A program made the position numbers and the translations under genes. From assembly GCF_001514305.1 (NCBI RefSeq), contig NZ_KQ949080.1:261194-325193 (forward strand): DNA of 64,000 bases, in the 5' to 3' direction. The stretch is from Streptomyces dysideae. Its GTDB lineage: Bacteria; Actinomycetota; Actinomycetes; Streptomycetales; Streptomycetaceae. Position 1 is the stretch's first letter. Every line of letters starts with the position of its first letter. The notes beneath the pieces are model-generated. The model was not told the origin of the DNA. It ran no database searches and worked only from the letters and a program-made list of their open reading frames with translations. Positions 1 to 8,634 of the stretch are shown piece after piece.

Positions 1-502
1 CGTCGGCGTAGTGCCAGCCTTCGGAGTTGCGGATCTCGCGGGCTCGTTCCTCGTAGAGCTCCCGCGACCCAGGCATCGACCCCTCCATGAGCGCGATGAC
101 CTGATCCCACTCGCGGCGGATCTCGCCCGCTCGCTCCAGTACGGAGTCGATCCCCCGCAGGCGCAGCAGGTCGGCGCTGATCGGGCCGTCAAGGTAGTCG
201 GCCGGTTGCGCGGCGGCCCGGACACCGGAGAGGACTTCGGGGCCGTGGGCCAGGAAGGTCTCGACGTGCTCCCAGGCGGCGGCGTCCCGGGCCACCATGC
301 CGTCGGCGTAGCCGGTCTCGTCGACGGGCCAGCCGTCCTCGTCGCAGTACGAGTCGGAGACCGCGTCCCACTTGTCCGAAGCCTGCCTGATGCCGTCAGC
401 GGCGGAGGCCAGGGCTTGGACACGCGCCCGCCATGTCGCCCGTTCGTCGGCATCTTGCGGCTGGCAGTCAGGGGTGGCGGAGGAGTCGGGAGAGGTAGGC
501 AT
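1..502 (-). CDS. Unrecognised protein, C-terminus beyond window edge
   Basis: An open minus-strand frame starts at ATG 502 (MPTSPDSS...) and runs off the left edge with no stop, giving at least 167 residues. Third positions are strongly G/C, so it looks genuinely coding. The protein is acidic and rich in Trp, Asp and Glu, with several helical, charged stretches; I see no membrane segment or catalytic motif and do not recognise a family. The start lies 5 nt after a TAA at 510-508 in another frame, a normal operon spacing. This frame is also open upstream through to GTG 1051, so one longer protein is the alternative reading. It is the last visible gene of the conjugation operon. Confidence 0.6.
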   Translation of the reverse strand, partial: MPTSPDSSATPDCQPQDADERATWRARVQALASAADGIRQASDKWDAVSDSYCDEDGWPVDETGYADGMVARDAAAWEHVETFLAHGPEVLSGVRAAAQPADYLDGPISADLLRLRGIDSVLERAGEIRREWDQVIALMEGSMPGSRELYEERAREIRNSEGWHYAD

Positions 503-507
503 GGTCG

Positions 508-1051
508 TTACTCGTTCTTGTACGGGTCCCTCACCGCGAACGCGGCAGCGAGCGCGTGACGGAAGGTGGGACCGTGCCGGAGCGTCGTTCCGCTGGCCGG
601 GGGAGGTTCCCCGGGCCGACGCCGCTGGCGAGAGACGGGCTGCTGCTGCCGCTTGGTGCGCCCGGGAGCGGATCTCGTGGTCGACGTTCTCCGCGACGAG
701 ATGCAGCTCCTCGCCGAGATCGGTCAACCGGGAGGCGATGGCGTCCAACTCGGACGCGCTGCTTCGGGCACCGTGGACGCGACACCACTCGGAGGCGGTC
801 TCGAGCATCTGGTGCAGGCGGGCCACCGCGCCGAAGTCCTCCGTGACGGCCCCGCGGAACAGGTCGGTGAACTCCTCGGTCCGGGCTGCGGCGAGGCGGT
901 CGCTCCCGTCAGTTGCCGGTGAGACGCCGCCCGGACTCGTGGCCGGGCTGGCCGTCAGGTGGCGCTGGAGCGGGGCGGCGTCCCCGATCGCACCGAACCG
1001 GAGACCAGGGACGAGCCCGGACCGGGAACCCGAGACCTCACGGGGGCTCAC
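508..1051 (-). CDS. Unrecognised small protein, apparent frameshift
   Basis: GTG 1051 overlaps the TGA of the VirB4-like gene (GTGA), which argues for translational coupling. The first two thirds read well in the GTG frame, including a helical acidic stretch around EEFTDLFRGAVTEDFGAVA. From about 690 down to 510 the coding signal (G/C third positions) moves to the neighbouring frame, which ends HALAAAFAVRDPYKNE and TAA at 510-508. Either there is a real or sequencing frameshift near 650-700, or the GTG frame continues through a Pro/Arg-rich linker into the 1-502 frame. No family is recognised. Confidence 0.5.
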
Positions 1052-2619
1052 TGCCGCGCCTCCCTGATCAGTCCAGGAACTGAGGCCGCGTCAGTTGCGG
1101 TGAACTCGCGGGGGTCTGCATGCATCCGGGCGTCCGTGTCGAACAGTTCGCGCTCGGCCGGATGCAGGATGTGCTGGGTGATGAAGCTCCGGCCTGCGAC
1201 TTTCCACAGGCCCCGGCCCTTGGTCAGGGCGGACACGGCCTGGGTTTCGATACCGGTCAGGCCGAGCAGCGACGCGGCTGCGGCGAGCTGGTCGGGCTCC
1301 TGGCGGTAGATGATGCGGGTGGAGCAGTCGGCAAGGAGGCCCTCGGCCAGCACCCGGCCGCGTGAGCCGGCATCGCCCGCGCTCAGGAGATCGCTGAGGC
1401 GGTGGATGACCATCAGGTTGGCGATGCCGAGCCCTCGGCTGAGCTTCCACTGGCTCTGCATGCGCTCCAGCAGGCCGACGTGCCTCATCACGCGCCACGC
1501 CTCGTCGTAGATCACCCAGCGTCGGCCGCCGTCCGGGTCGGCGAGCGCGGACTCCATCCAGGCGCTCGCGCAGGTCATCGCGAGGACCAGCGCGGTGTCG
1601 TCGCCCGAGCCGCCCAGGCGGGAGAGGTCGATGGACAGCATCGGGGTGGTTGGGTCGAAGGCCACGGTCGAGGGCGCGTCGAACATGCCGCTCAAGTCGC
1701 CGTGGACCAGACGGCGCAGGGCATGTGCGAGGTCCTGCGCTGCGGCCCCCATACGCCCGGCCTGGTCGCCGAGAGCCCGGTCAAGGTGCTCGGGTGAGCC
1801 GAGGGTGTGCGCGATCTCGCCGAGCAGGGGCACAGTGCCGCCTGCCTCGGCTTCGGTGACGACCAGGTCCAGCGCGAGATCGAGAGCCGTGTGTTCCATC
1901 GGCTGGAGATCGCGCTTGAGCACGGTGCGCGCGAGGCCGGCCAGGAGCAGGAGACGGCGCTTGCGGACCTCGGTCGACCAGTCGTCCTCGCTCACCGAGG
2001 CGGGCCGGGCCGGGGCATCCAGGGGGTTCAGCCTGCCCGGGAGCCCCGGCCCCAGCGCGATGCTGTAGCCGCCGAGAGCCTGCGCGACGGCCGTCCACTC
2101 GCCCTTGGGGTCGCAGGGCACGTAGACCCGGTAACCGTGGGCGATCGCCCGGGTGGCGATGGACTTGGCCAGCGCGGACTTGCCCATGCCGATGATCCCG
2201 GCCAGGACTGCGTTGGGGTTGGTGAAGCCCTCGATCCGGCCGCTGCTGTAGAGCGAGAACGGGTCGTAGCAGAACGCGGCCTCCGCGTGGACGTCGCGGC
2301 CGATGAAGATGCCCTCGGCGCCCAGTCCGCCCTCGGCGAGGAAGGGATAGGCCCCGGACACGGTGGCGGTGGTCATCCGGTGGGCGGGCAGGCGGAGCTT
2401 GCCGCCGCGTGCCGAGGAGGAGCCGGGGCGTCCGGACGGCGGATAGGCCGGCCGCAGCTCCGGGTCGAGGGCCTCCTCGTCGCGGCGCTTGGGCGGGGCT
2501 CCGGCGAGGCGGGCCTGGCGCCGGGCCTCGGCGAAACCGGCGCGGGCGGCGCGCTGCTCGGCGCGCGATGCCTTGCGGGGGACGAACAGGGGGGAGGCGC
2601 TGGCGCGGGTGCGGGGCAT
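1048..2619 (-). CDS. VirB4-like conjugation ATPase
   Basis: A 523-aa protein with a VirB4/TraC-type ATPase fold, expected to power pilus or channel assembly at the inner face of the membrane in conjugation. Visible motifs are Walker A IIGMGKSALAK near residue 150 and a Walker B-like VIYDEAWRVM near residue 370, followed by LMVIHRLSDLLSAGD, a sensor-like segment typical of VirB4. The N-terminus is short, charged and Arg/Ala-rich. Classical VirB4 proteins are about 800 aa; here the N-terminal half is probably supplied by the separate SCO6880-family gene upstream, as in other actinobacterial elements. The start at ATG 2619 has a GGAG box about 8 nt upstream. The stop overlaps the next gene. Confidence 0.88.
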   Translation of the reverse strand: MPRTRASASPLFVPRKASRAEQRAARAGFAEARRQARLAGAPPKRRDEEALDPELRPAYPPSGRPGSSSARGGKLRLPAHRMTTATVSGAYPFLAEGGLGAEGIFIGRDVHAEAAFCYDPFSLYSSGRIEGFTNPNAVLAGIIGMGKSALAKSIATRAIAHGYRVYVPCDPKGEWTAVAQALGGYSIALGPGLPGRLNPLDAPARPASVSEDDWSTEVRKRRLLLLAGLARTVLKRDLQPMEHTALDLALDLVVTEAEAGGTVPLLGEIAHTLGSPEHLDRALGDQAGRMGAAAQDLAHALRRLVHGDLSGMFDAPSTVAFDPTTPMLSIDLSRLGGSGDDTALVLAMTCASAWMESALADPDGGRRWVIYDEAWRVMRHVGLLERMQSQWKLSRGLGIANLMVIHRLSDLLSAGDAGSRGRVLAEGLLADCSTRIIYRQEPDQLAAAASLLGLTGIETQAVSALTKGRGLWKVAGRSFITQHILHPAERELFDTDARMHADPREFTATDAASVPGLIREARQ

Positions 2620-2646
2620 GAACGATTCTCCAGACGGGAGGCAGAG

Positions 2647-3099
2647 TCAGTGGCGGACGAGGCCGGTGAACGGGGCGTGGAGGTCGGCCGGGGTGGTACG
2701 GCGTCGGACCAGGTGCGCGGTGCGCTGGTGGCGCTGGCAGATGGTCAGTTCCGGTGCGTCTTCTGGCAGGCCGGCCTGGCACGCCTCGCGGTCGGGGACC
2801 TCGCCGGAGTCCGGCCGGGGGGCCGCGTGGTAGGCGGCGTGGACGTGGTCGGCGGCCTGCCAGATCCGGGTGCGGGCGGCGCTGAGCTGGTCGCCCTCGA
2901 TCGGCACGAGACGGCCTGTGCGGGCGGCGTGGGCATCGAGCAGGCCGAGCAGCGAGATGAGGTGGGCGTGCAGGGCGTCGAGCTCGGCGCGGGTGGTGAC
3001 GAGAGGACCGCCTGGCACGTTGAGCGCGCGGTGGAAGTCGAGCGCGGCGGTGGCGAAGGGCACGAAGTCCTGCGCGGTCGGGCTGGCGGTGCGGGACAT
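2647..3099 (-). CDS. Small conjugation-operon protein (DUF6238-like)
   Basis: A 150-aa soluble protein starting MSRTASPTAQDFVPFAT. It is mainly helical, with many His residues, and has no membrane segment. The segment RAELDALHAHLISLLGLLDA and the C-terminal CQRHQRTAH are features I associate with small proteins conserved between the SCO6880-like and VirB4-like genes in Streptomyces elements (DUF6238); that assignment is from memory and moderate. It lies 27 nt upstream of virB4 and 34 nt downstream of the SCO6880-family gene, so it is an operon member. The molecular role is unknown. Confidence 0.6.
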   Translation of the reverse strand: MSRTASPTAQDFVPFATAALDFHRALNVPGGPLVTTRAELDALHAHLISLLGLLDAHAARTGRLVPIEGDQLSAARTRIWQAADHVHAAYHAAPRPDSGEVPDREACQAGLPEDAPELTICQRHQRTAHLVRRRTTPADLHAPFTGLVRH

Positions 3100-3133
3100 G
3101 GGGGTGCTCTTTCGGAAGGGAGGAGGGCCGGCA

Positions 3134-4606
3134 TCAGACGGCGAGGGCGAGCGGCATGGCGGCGGCGGTGAACGCTTCGGCCTGCTGCCAGGTCAGCGGC
3201 CGGAGGTCGAGCTGGGCGCCGACCGCCGCGGTCTCCACGACCGCGCAGGCGGAACGAAGCTCCTCCTCGGAGTCGGCCGAGACGGTCAGCAGGCCGGTCA
3301 GGGCGACATCCGCGTGGCCCGCGATGAGCTGGCGCTCCCGGGACTTGATGTCCTGGTACTCGATGGAGTCCGCTTCGGAGTCGACCTGGCCGCGCCGCGC
3401 TCGCTCGGCAGCGTCCGCGATCACGCTGGCCTTCTTGCGCTGGACATCGCGCAGCGCGGCGTCCAGCCCCTTCGGCTCGTACGACAGCGACAGGGTCCGC
3501 CGTACCCCGGCGGTGAACAGGAGCTGGTGCAGGAAGCCCGCCGACGTCTCGGTGCGGGGCCAGTTCTCCACCCAGTACGTGCAGTGGACGGCGGAGTCGG
3601 TCGCGATGTGGTCCGACTTCTCGACGACCACGACCGGGCCGGCCGCGCCTGCGTCGGCCTCGGGGCGCCCGGAAGAGGACCAACGGTCCAGTGCGGCAAG
3701 GGCCTTGGGGTCGTACGCCGTTCGTACGACTGCCGCGATCTCGCGGGCGGTGAGCCAGCCGGTGGGGTTGAGCCCGGCGGTGCGCGCGGCCTGGTCGAAG
3801 GTCGAGGTCAACTGCGCCAGGACGCTGAAGGACCCGGTCAGACCGCCACCGGCCTGGTTGATCAGGCGTCGCGCGGCCTTGGCGTCCAGCGAGACCGCGA
3901 CGTACGCCTCGTGCGGAGCAGCGGCCGGGCCAGCGCTCTGGATCAGCTCGCTGTAGACCTGGCCGGCCACCGGGGCATCGGGTCGGCCGTGCTCCTCCCA
4001 GTACCGGCGGAGGGCGTCGCCGGAGTCCGGCACGGTGCGCTCGATCACCTGGATCCGGGCGACCTGGCCGGTGCGGGCCAGTGCGGCGAGGGCACGGCCC
4101 CAGCCGTTGACGTTGGCGTTCTGGGTGCCCGGGTCGAGCAGCGCGTAGGCGCGCGAGGACACCTTGACGACGGCGGTCAGCGTGCCGGCGTGGGGATCGT
4201 GGACCGCGCCGTACCGGCGGTCGGGTGCGGTGGCCACGCGCAGGCTGGCGGCGGTTCCGGGCAGGTGGAGGAGTCCTTCGCGGCCCGGTCGGCGGGAGGG
4301 TCGGACGAGCCAGACCAACTGGCCCCGCATCCGGCGGAGCGCATACCGGGTGAAGATCGGCGCCCAGTCGGCCAGGGCCCGGCCTCGGTAGCGGACGAAG
4401 ACGAGCAGGGCGATGGCGGCCCACAGCGGGATGAGTTCGAGAGCGCCGACCACGCCACGGGCGAGGATCACGGCGAGCAGGAGCAGGCCGGTGAGGCTCA
4501 CGACGATCAGCTGTGGGGCGGTGAGGCCGAGCAGGATGCCGCGCCTGCTGCGGTGCGGGAACTTCACGGTGGCCGTGGTGGCTTCGGCCTGGCGGTTGTC
4601 AGACAT
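3134..4606 (-). CDS. SCO6880-family conjugation protein (PrgI/VirB4-N-like)
   Basis: A 490-aa protein of the SCO6880 family. Two adjacent hydrophobic helices lie near residues 28-70 (APQLIVVSLTGLLLLAVILA, then a second beginning LELIPLWAAIALLVFV). A long cytoplasmic region follows that resembles the N-terminal, non-ATPase half of VirB4, including YVAVSLDAKAARRLINQAGG and a DIKSRERQLIAGHADVALTG segment. In actinobacterial conjugation loci this protein sits directly with a short VirB4 ATPase, and the pair probably forms the channel motor. Start ATG 4606 (MSDNRQAEATTATVKF). It is 135 nt downstream of the TrbL-like gene. No nucleotide-binding motif is seen here, as expected. Confidence 0.85.
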   Translation of the reverse strand: MSDNRQAEATTATVKFPHRSRRGILLGLTAPQLIVVSLTGLLLLAVILARGVVGALELIPLWAAIALLVFVRYRGRALADWAPIFTRYALRRMRGQLVWLVRPSRRPGREGLLHLPGTAASLRVATAPDRRYGAVHDPHAGTLTAVVKVSSRAYALLDPGTQNANVNGWGRALAALARTGQVARIQVIERTVPDSGDALRRYWEEHGRPDAPVAGQVYSELIQSAGPAAAPHEAYVAVSLDAKAARRLINQAGGGLTGSFSVLAQLTSTFDQAARTAGLNPTGWLTAREIAAVVRTAYDPKALAALDRWSSSGRPEADAGAAGPVVVVEKSDHIATDSAVHCTYWVENWPRTETSAGFLHQLLFTAGVRRTLSLSYEPKGLDAALRDVQRKKASVIADAAERARRGQVDSEADSIEYQDIKSRERQLIAGHADVALTGLLTVSADSEEELRSACAVVETAAVGAQLDLRPLTWQQAEAFTAAAMPLALAV

Positions 4607-4741
4607 GGCGGTTCCAGACAGTGGGAGCGGGCGGGACGAGGCGGAGGCGTGGCGCTCTTCTGGAGGTCATCGCAGGACTCCACCCGTGGGGTCGGGGAAG
4701 GGGGCGGGCTGGAGGGAAGCAGCCCGCCCCCGAGTGGTGGG

Positions 4742-6133
4742 TCAGGACCCCGACGGCGGCTGGTCGGGGTAGACCCAGCTCGTCGGAGTCGGGGAGCCGG
4801 TCGCCGACGGACCGGTGGAGGGCGGCGATGGTGCGGCGGGACCGCCGGGCGGAGCGGCACCTACGCGGGTCAAGCTGCTGCCCGGAATCGACGCGCCAGC
4901 GGGCTGAGGGGCGGAGGGAGCGCCCTCGGAGCCTCCTGCTTCGCTGTCGGCAGGTCGTGTGATCAGCGCGGGGATGCCGGGGCGCTGGATCAGGGCGCGG
5001 CCCTTGTCGCCGGAGGCGTTCGGGTCCTCGCCGTACCGGAAGCGGGTCTGCGGCTTCGGAGGTCCGGCGTCGATGCCCTCCTTGCTCAGGTTTCCGCCGG
5101 TGGGGTTGATGCCGGAGGCGACACCGTCGCTGCCCGCGCCGGGGACCTTGCTCGGCCCCTGCGGAGCGGGAGTGCCGGTGCTGGCCTGCATCGCGAGGCT
5201 ACCCGCGGTCTTCGCCGCGCCTGCGGCGACCGCCATGCCGGCGACGCCGGTACGGTGCAGATCGTCGTGTCCGCCGCCGTCACTCGCCCAGTGGACGAAC
5301 TTGTAGGTGGCGTACGGGCAGAGCAGGACCAGGACCATCACGACGATGCCGGCCATCGCGTCGGAGAGGGCGGCCATGCCGTCCGTGGCGTCGGACTTGC
5401 CCATGGCCGAGACGCCGATCAGGAAGACCACGGTCATCAGCAGTTTTGACACGACCAGGGTGGCGGTTGCCTCGATCCAACCCCGCCGCCAGCGCTTGGC
5501 GACCTCCCAGCCACCACCGGCTCCGGCGAAGACGGCGAGGGCGACCATGATCAGGACGCCGACCTTGCGGGCGACCATCACTCCCCAGTACATGAACGCG
5601 CCGATCGCGCAGCCGAAGGCGACCAGGGATGGGATGGTCCAGCCGAGGGCGTACATCGGCCCCAGCTGGTTGACCTTGATGACGCGGCGGATCGCGTCGT
5701 CCACCGAGCTGTTGGCTGCTTGGAACAGGCCGTCGGACAGGGCGTCGACCACCGTGATGGCGACGGAGGTGAAGGCGACGGCGCAGAAGGAGAAGAGGAC
5801 GCCGGTCATCGTGCCGATCGCGGCTTGGGCGAGTGCGCGTTCGTCCCGTCGCCAGGCCGCGAGCATCAACTGGATGCAGAACGTGCCGACGGTCAGGGCG
5901 AGACCGATGGGCAACAGCAGCTCGTAGTTGTCCCGGAACCAACCGGCGTTGAGATCGATGGCGGTGGTCTCGTTGACGGCCCTGGCGGCGAGATCGGCCG
6001 CGCTGGCGGCCAGCTCGCCCGCTGACTTCGCGATCCACGCCCCGATGCCGTCGGTGACGGTCCCGGCGGGGTTGGTGGCGAAGTCAACGGCGCCGCAGAC
6101 CTTGTCCATCAGCGGAAAGTCGCAGACTCCCAT
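4742..6133 (-). CDS. TrbL/VirB6-like polytopic conjugation protein
   Basis: A 463-aa inner-membrane protein. After an N-terminal segment with several Cys residues (MGVCDFPLMDKVCGAVDF) there are about six hydrophobic helices between residues 70 and 285, for example LLLPIGLALTVGTFCIQLML, VGVLIMVALAVFAGAGGG and AGIVVMVLVLLCPYATYKF. The last 170 residues are a hydrophilic Pro/Gly/Ser-rich tail. This is the architecture of VirB6/TrbL proteins, the membrane pore of type IV secretion. The start ATG 6133 has an excellent AAAGGAGG ribosome-binding site. It is followed after 135 nt by the SCO6880-family gene. Confidence 0.82.
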   Translation of the reverse strand: MGVCDFPLMDKVCGAVDFATNPAGTVTDGIGAWIAKSAGELAASAADLAARAVNETTAIDLNAGWFRDNYELLLPIGLALTVGTFCIQLMLAAWRRDERALAQAAIGTMTGVLFSFCAVAFTSVAITVVDALSDGLFQAANSSVDDAIRRVIKVNQLGPMYALGWTIPSLVAFGCAIGAFMYWGVMVARKVGVLIMVALAVFAGAGGGWEVAKRWRRGWIEATATLVVSKLLMTVVFLIGVSAMGKSDATDGMAALSDAMAGIVVMVLVLLCPYATYKFVHWASDGGGHDDLHRTGVAGMAVAAGAAKTAGSLAMQASTGTPAPQGPSKVPGAGSDGVASGINPTGGNLSKEGIDAGPPKPQTRFRYGEDPNASGDKGRALIQRPGIPALITRPADSEAGGSEGAPSAPQPAGASIPGSSLTRVGAAPPGGPAAPSPPSTGPSATGSPTPTSWVYPDQPPSGS

Positions 6134-6160
6134 GGCGGTACCTCCTTTCTGGGTTGGGGG

Positions 6161-6847
6161 TCAGGGAGCGACGGCCGACAGAACACCGGCCAGGGCGCAG
6201 GGCTGGGAGGGGCGGCACTGGACCGCGAGGGTCGTGACGCGGTTCTCGGCGCCGCCGTGCGACGAGCCCTTCCACGCGATCGACTGTTTGCCGGAGACCG
6301 TCACCGCGTAGACGTACGCGGTGGTGATCGCCCCGGGGTCCGCCTGCAGGGCCTGGGTGAACGAGTCGGGGAAGTGCGCCTCGTTCACCTTGGCGGTGGC
6401 GAACTGGCCGTTGGCGGCCAACTCCTTCCACAGCGCGCGCGAGGGGACGAGCGCGTCGACCGAGGCGGTGTCGGCGTACTTCTTCTCGCTCGTCAGCCAC
6501 CCGCGCAGGGCAGCCAGCAGCTCGCGCTGGGAGTAGGCGCGGGTGTCGTACGACCACAGCGCCACGGCTGCCGCCTTGCCGAAGGCGATCGGGTCGTGCG
6601 TGGACGGGGGAACGGGCAGGTCGCCGAGGCTGCCGTGCGGTCGTGACGAAGCGGAAGCAGAAGAGGTCGAGGAGGGGGAAGCTGAACTCGCCTGCGGTGC
6701 GGGAGCCTTGGAGGAGGTCCTGCCGTCGCGGGTGAGGTAGGCGGCCAGGCCGGCGAGGGCGACGAGCACCATCAGGACAGCGGTGCCGAGCAGCGCCCGG
6801 CGGCGCACGCGAGAAGCGCCGCCGGGGTTCGTGGAGCGGGAAGACAT
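6161..6847 (-). CDS. Membrane-anchored conjugation protein, extracytoplasmic domain
   Basis: A 228-aa protein starting at ATG 6847, which overlaps the TGA of the upstream gene by one base (TGATG). I prefer this start over an in-frame upstream one at 6994. A short basic N-terminus (RVRRR) precedes one transmembrane helix (ALLGTAVLMVLVALAGLAAY), then a Ser/Ala/Pro-rich linker and a globular domain of about 150 residues. The topology and its position between the small membrane protein and the TrbL-like gene fit a VirB8-like or accessory channel subunit, but I do not see a diagnostic VirB8 motif. Probably exported via the single anchor. Confidence 0.72.
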   Translation of the reverse strand: MSSRSTNPGGASRVRRRALLGTAVLMVLVALAGLAAYLTRDGRTSSKAPAPQASSASPSSTSSASASSRPHGSLGDLPVPPSTHDPIAFGKAAAVALWSYDTRAYSQRELLAALRGWLTSEKKYADTASVDALVPSRALWKELAANGQFATAKVNEAHFPDSFTQALQADPGAITTAYVYAVTVSGKQSIAWKGSSHGGAENRVTTLAVQCRPSQPCALAGVLSAVAP

Positions 6848-7155
6848 CAGCGGACCTGGCTCCCCAGCGTGCTGAAGAACGCCACCACGCCGTTCGCGGC
6901 ACCCAGCAGGAGGGCCGCGCCGGCGCTGACCAGCACGCCCTTCTTGCCGTTGGCCTCGGCCTGGTGGCCGCCGGAGTGGTGGCCCCAGGCCCACACGCCC
7001 GCACTGACGGCGAGCGCGCCGACCACGGCGATGATCCCGAAGAGGTTGATCGATCCCATCACCTGCTTGAGGACCGACAGACCCGGCAGCCCGCCCTCGT
7101 TCGGCTTGATCCCGGGGTCGTAGGCGAGCTGGACGACCGTGTCGACGAGGTACAT
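6847..7155 (-). CDS. Small two-helix membrane protein (DUF6112/VirB2-like)
   Basis: A 102-aa protein. I choose ATG 7155 (MYLVDTVVQLAYDPG) because CTGGAG lies about 9 nt upstream; a longer in-frame start exists at 7185. Two hydrophobic helices (INLFGIIAVVGALAVSAGVW and KKGVLVSAGAALLLGAANGV) flank a His/Gly-rich loop (GHHSGGHQAEANGKKG). The layout resembles VirB2/TrbC-type pilin-like proteins and the actinobacterial DUF6112 family. It is translationally coupled to the next gene through a TGATG overlap. A pilin role is inferred from topology and operon position only. Confidence 0.72.
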   Translation of the reverse strand: MYLVDTVVQLAYDPGIKPNEGGLPGLSVLKQVMGSINLFGIIAVVGALAVSAGVWAWGHHSGGHQAEANGKKGVLVSAGAALLLGAANGVVAFFSTLGSQVR

Positions 7156-7243
7156 AGTTGTGAACTCCAGTTCGATTTGGTGCACGCCAAAGCCCCGAGG
7201 GGGCGAAGCGCCAGTGCAGGAGGGGGAGGGGGAGAAGCGCCGG

Positions 7244-8389
7244 TCAGACGACTCGGCGGGCCGCGAGAATCTGCGGCTTCCAGGACGCGACAGTCGCGAG
7301 GCGGACCACGTCCCCGGTGCGCGGGGCGTGCACGATCAGGCCTTGGCCGACGACCATCCCGACGTGTTCCGGGACTTCGGCAGTCCCTTCGGTGAAGACG
7401 AGGTCACCGGGCCGGAGAGCGTCGACCGATACCGGCTTGCCCTCCTTGACCTGCGTGTACGTCGTCCGCGTGAGGGTGACGCCGGCGGCCCTGTACGCCT
7501 GCTGCATCAGCGAGGAGCAGTCGCAGCGGCCCATGGGGTCGCTCCCGTGGGAGTCGGTGCAGCTCCCGCCCCACTGGTACGGGGTGCCGAGTTGGCCGAG
7601 CGCCCAGCGGATCGCCGTCTGGACCTTGAGCGGAGCGTCTGCCGGAATCTTGTATCCGGTCGGCACCGCGCCGGGCGGGATGGTTCCGAAATCGGTGCCG
7701 TCCCCGCCGGCCGTACAACCGCCCGCGGTACTCGACGCAGCAGTGGCTGTGCTGTCCGAGCCGGACGGCGAAGGGCTCGGCGACGTGCCGCCGGCCTTCG
7801 ACAGCAGCGGCTCGATCGCCTGCTGCAAGGCGGTGGCCAAGGGCTCCCACTTCGCGTAAGCCTCGGGGAAGCCGGACCTCTGCACCGCCTGGGCGGCCTG
7901 GGTGACGGACAGGGACTGCCAGCCCGAGACCTTTTCCAACGCCTCGTAGAACTTCGTCGAGGCGTGCACCGGGTCGAGGATCTCGTTCGCGGTGCCCCAC
8001 CCCTGCGACGGCCGCTGCTGGAACAGGCCCAGCGAGTCGCGGTCGCCGTAGGTGAGGTTCCGCAGGCCGCTCTCCTGCAGGGCGGTCGCCAGAGCCACGA
8101 TCTGGCCCCGGGCCGGGATGTTCATCGCGACGCCGGTGGCCTGGATGGTCTTGGCGTTGGGGATCTGCTCGGCCGGGTCTCCCAGGCCCGGCACGGAGAC
8201 CGTGCCCTTGCCCCCGCCGTCCAGGATCGCCTTCACCTGAGCAGCAACGGCCGAGGTATCCACAGCCTGTGGACCGCCGGTCGAACAGGAGGCCGTAGCA
8301 GTCCCGGCCCCGACGGCGAGGACCGGAACGGCCAGCAGAAGCGGACCGGAGGCGAAGAGACCGACGACCGCTCCGGTGGTCTTCTTCAT
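7244..8389 (-). CDS. Secreted lytic transglycosylase-like/NlpC-P60 wall hydrolase
   Basis: A protein of about 381 aa, first gene of the conjugation operon. After MKKTTGAVVGLFASGPLLLA there is a signal peptide or anchor ending near ATA-SC. The N-terminal domain (about residues 85-190) contains ALQESGLRNLTYG and SLGLFQQRPSQGWG, typical of lysozyme-like peptidoglycan-cleaving modules beside transfer genes. The C-terminal NlpC/P60 domain (about 250-380) has the catalytic Cys in GRCDCSSLMQQAY and the His in PEHVGMVVGQG, plus a third polar residue region at GLIVHAPRTG. It would open the cell wall locally for the transfer channel. ATG 8389 is preferred; GTG 8398 in the same frame is also possible. 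Its leader is highly structured (8500-8634). Confidence 0.88.
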   Translation of the reverse strand: MKKTTGAVVGLFASGPLLLAVPVLAVGAGTATASCSTGGPQAVDTSAVAAQVKAILDGGGKGTVSVPGLGDPAEQIPNAKTIQATGVAMNIPARGQIVALATALQESGLRNLTYGDRDSLGLFQQRPSQGWGTANEILDPVHASTKFYEALEKVSGWQSLSVTQAAQAVQRSGFPEAYAKWEPLATALQQAIEPLLSKAGGTSPSPSPSGSDSTATAASSTAGGCTAGGDGTDFGTIPPGAVPTGYKIPADAPLKVQTAIRWALGQLGTPYQWGGSCTDSHGSDPMGRCDCSSLMQQAYRAAGVTLTRTTYTQVKEGKPVSVDALRPGDLVFTEGTAEVPEHVGMVVGQGLIVHAPRTGDVVRLATVASWKPQILAARRVV

Positions 8390-8499
8390 CGCCGCCACCG
8401 TTCGCCGGGGCGGACAGCCCGGCCGGGCAACGGTGTTGGGTCAGGGCGTGGGCGTATCAGGGCGTGCTGCATCGCAGCGGCTCCTCGCGGTTCGTAGGA

Positions 8500-8634
8500 G
8501 GCGCGGTGCCGACTTCTCGTGCAAAGCCGCCGGCACCGCGCCGATGTGAATCCGCCTCTCAGGGCGGGCCCGGGCCAGGGGAGTTGGTAGCTCCCGGACA
8601 CCGGGTTCAGGTCATGCGCGGCAGCCAGCCGCGC
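8500..8634. other. Four stacked hairpins upstream of the transfer operon
   Basis: The 578-nt space between the divergent NlpC/P60 gene and the methyltransferase holds four perfect inverted repeats close together: a 12-bp pair (8500-8511 with 8531-8542, 19-nt loop), a 5-bp pair (8552-8556 with 8563-8567), a 5-bp pair (8579-8583 with 8591-8595) and a 7-bp pair (8616-8622 with 8628-8634, 5-nt loop). On the minus strand they would sit in the 5' leader of the transfer operon, ending about 110 nt before its start codon. Possibilities are a structured regulatory RNA, an oriT or regulator-binding sites. Comparison from memory with c-di-AMP, TPP and cobalamin riboswitch consensus sequences did not give a match. 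Confidence 0.5.

Noticed and set aside
1807..3171. Long plus-strand frame opposite the VirB4-like and DUF6238-like genes
   Set aside because: It is antisense to genes with clear motifs; Gly/Val/Arg-rich composition is typical of shadow frames in high-GC DNA.
2870..5449. Plus-strand frame of 859 codons opposite the SCO6880-like and TrbL-like genes
   Set aside because: No motifs, low-complexity Gly/Arg composition, and it covers two well-supported minus-strand genes.
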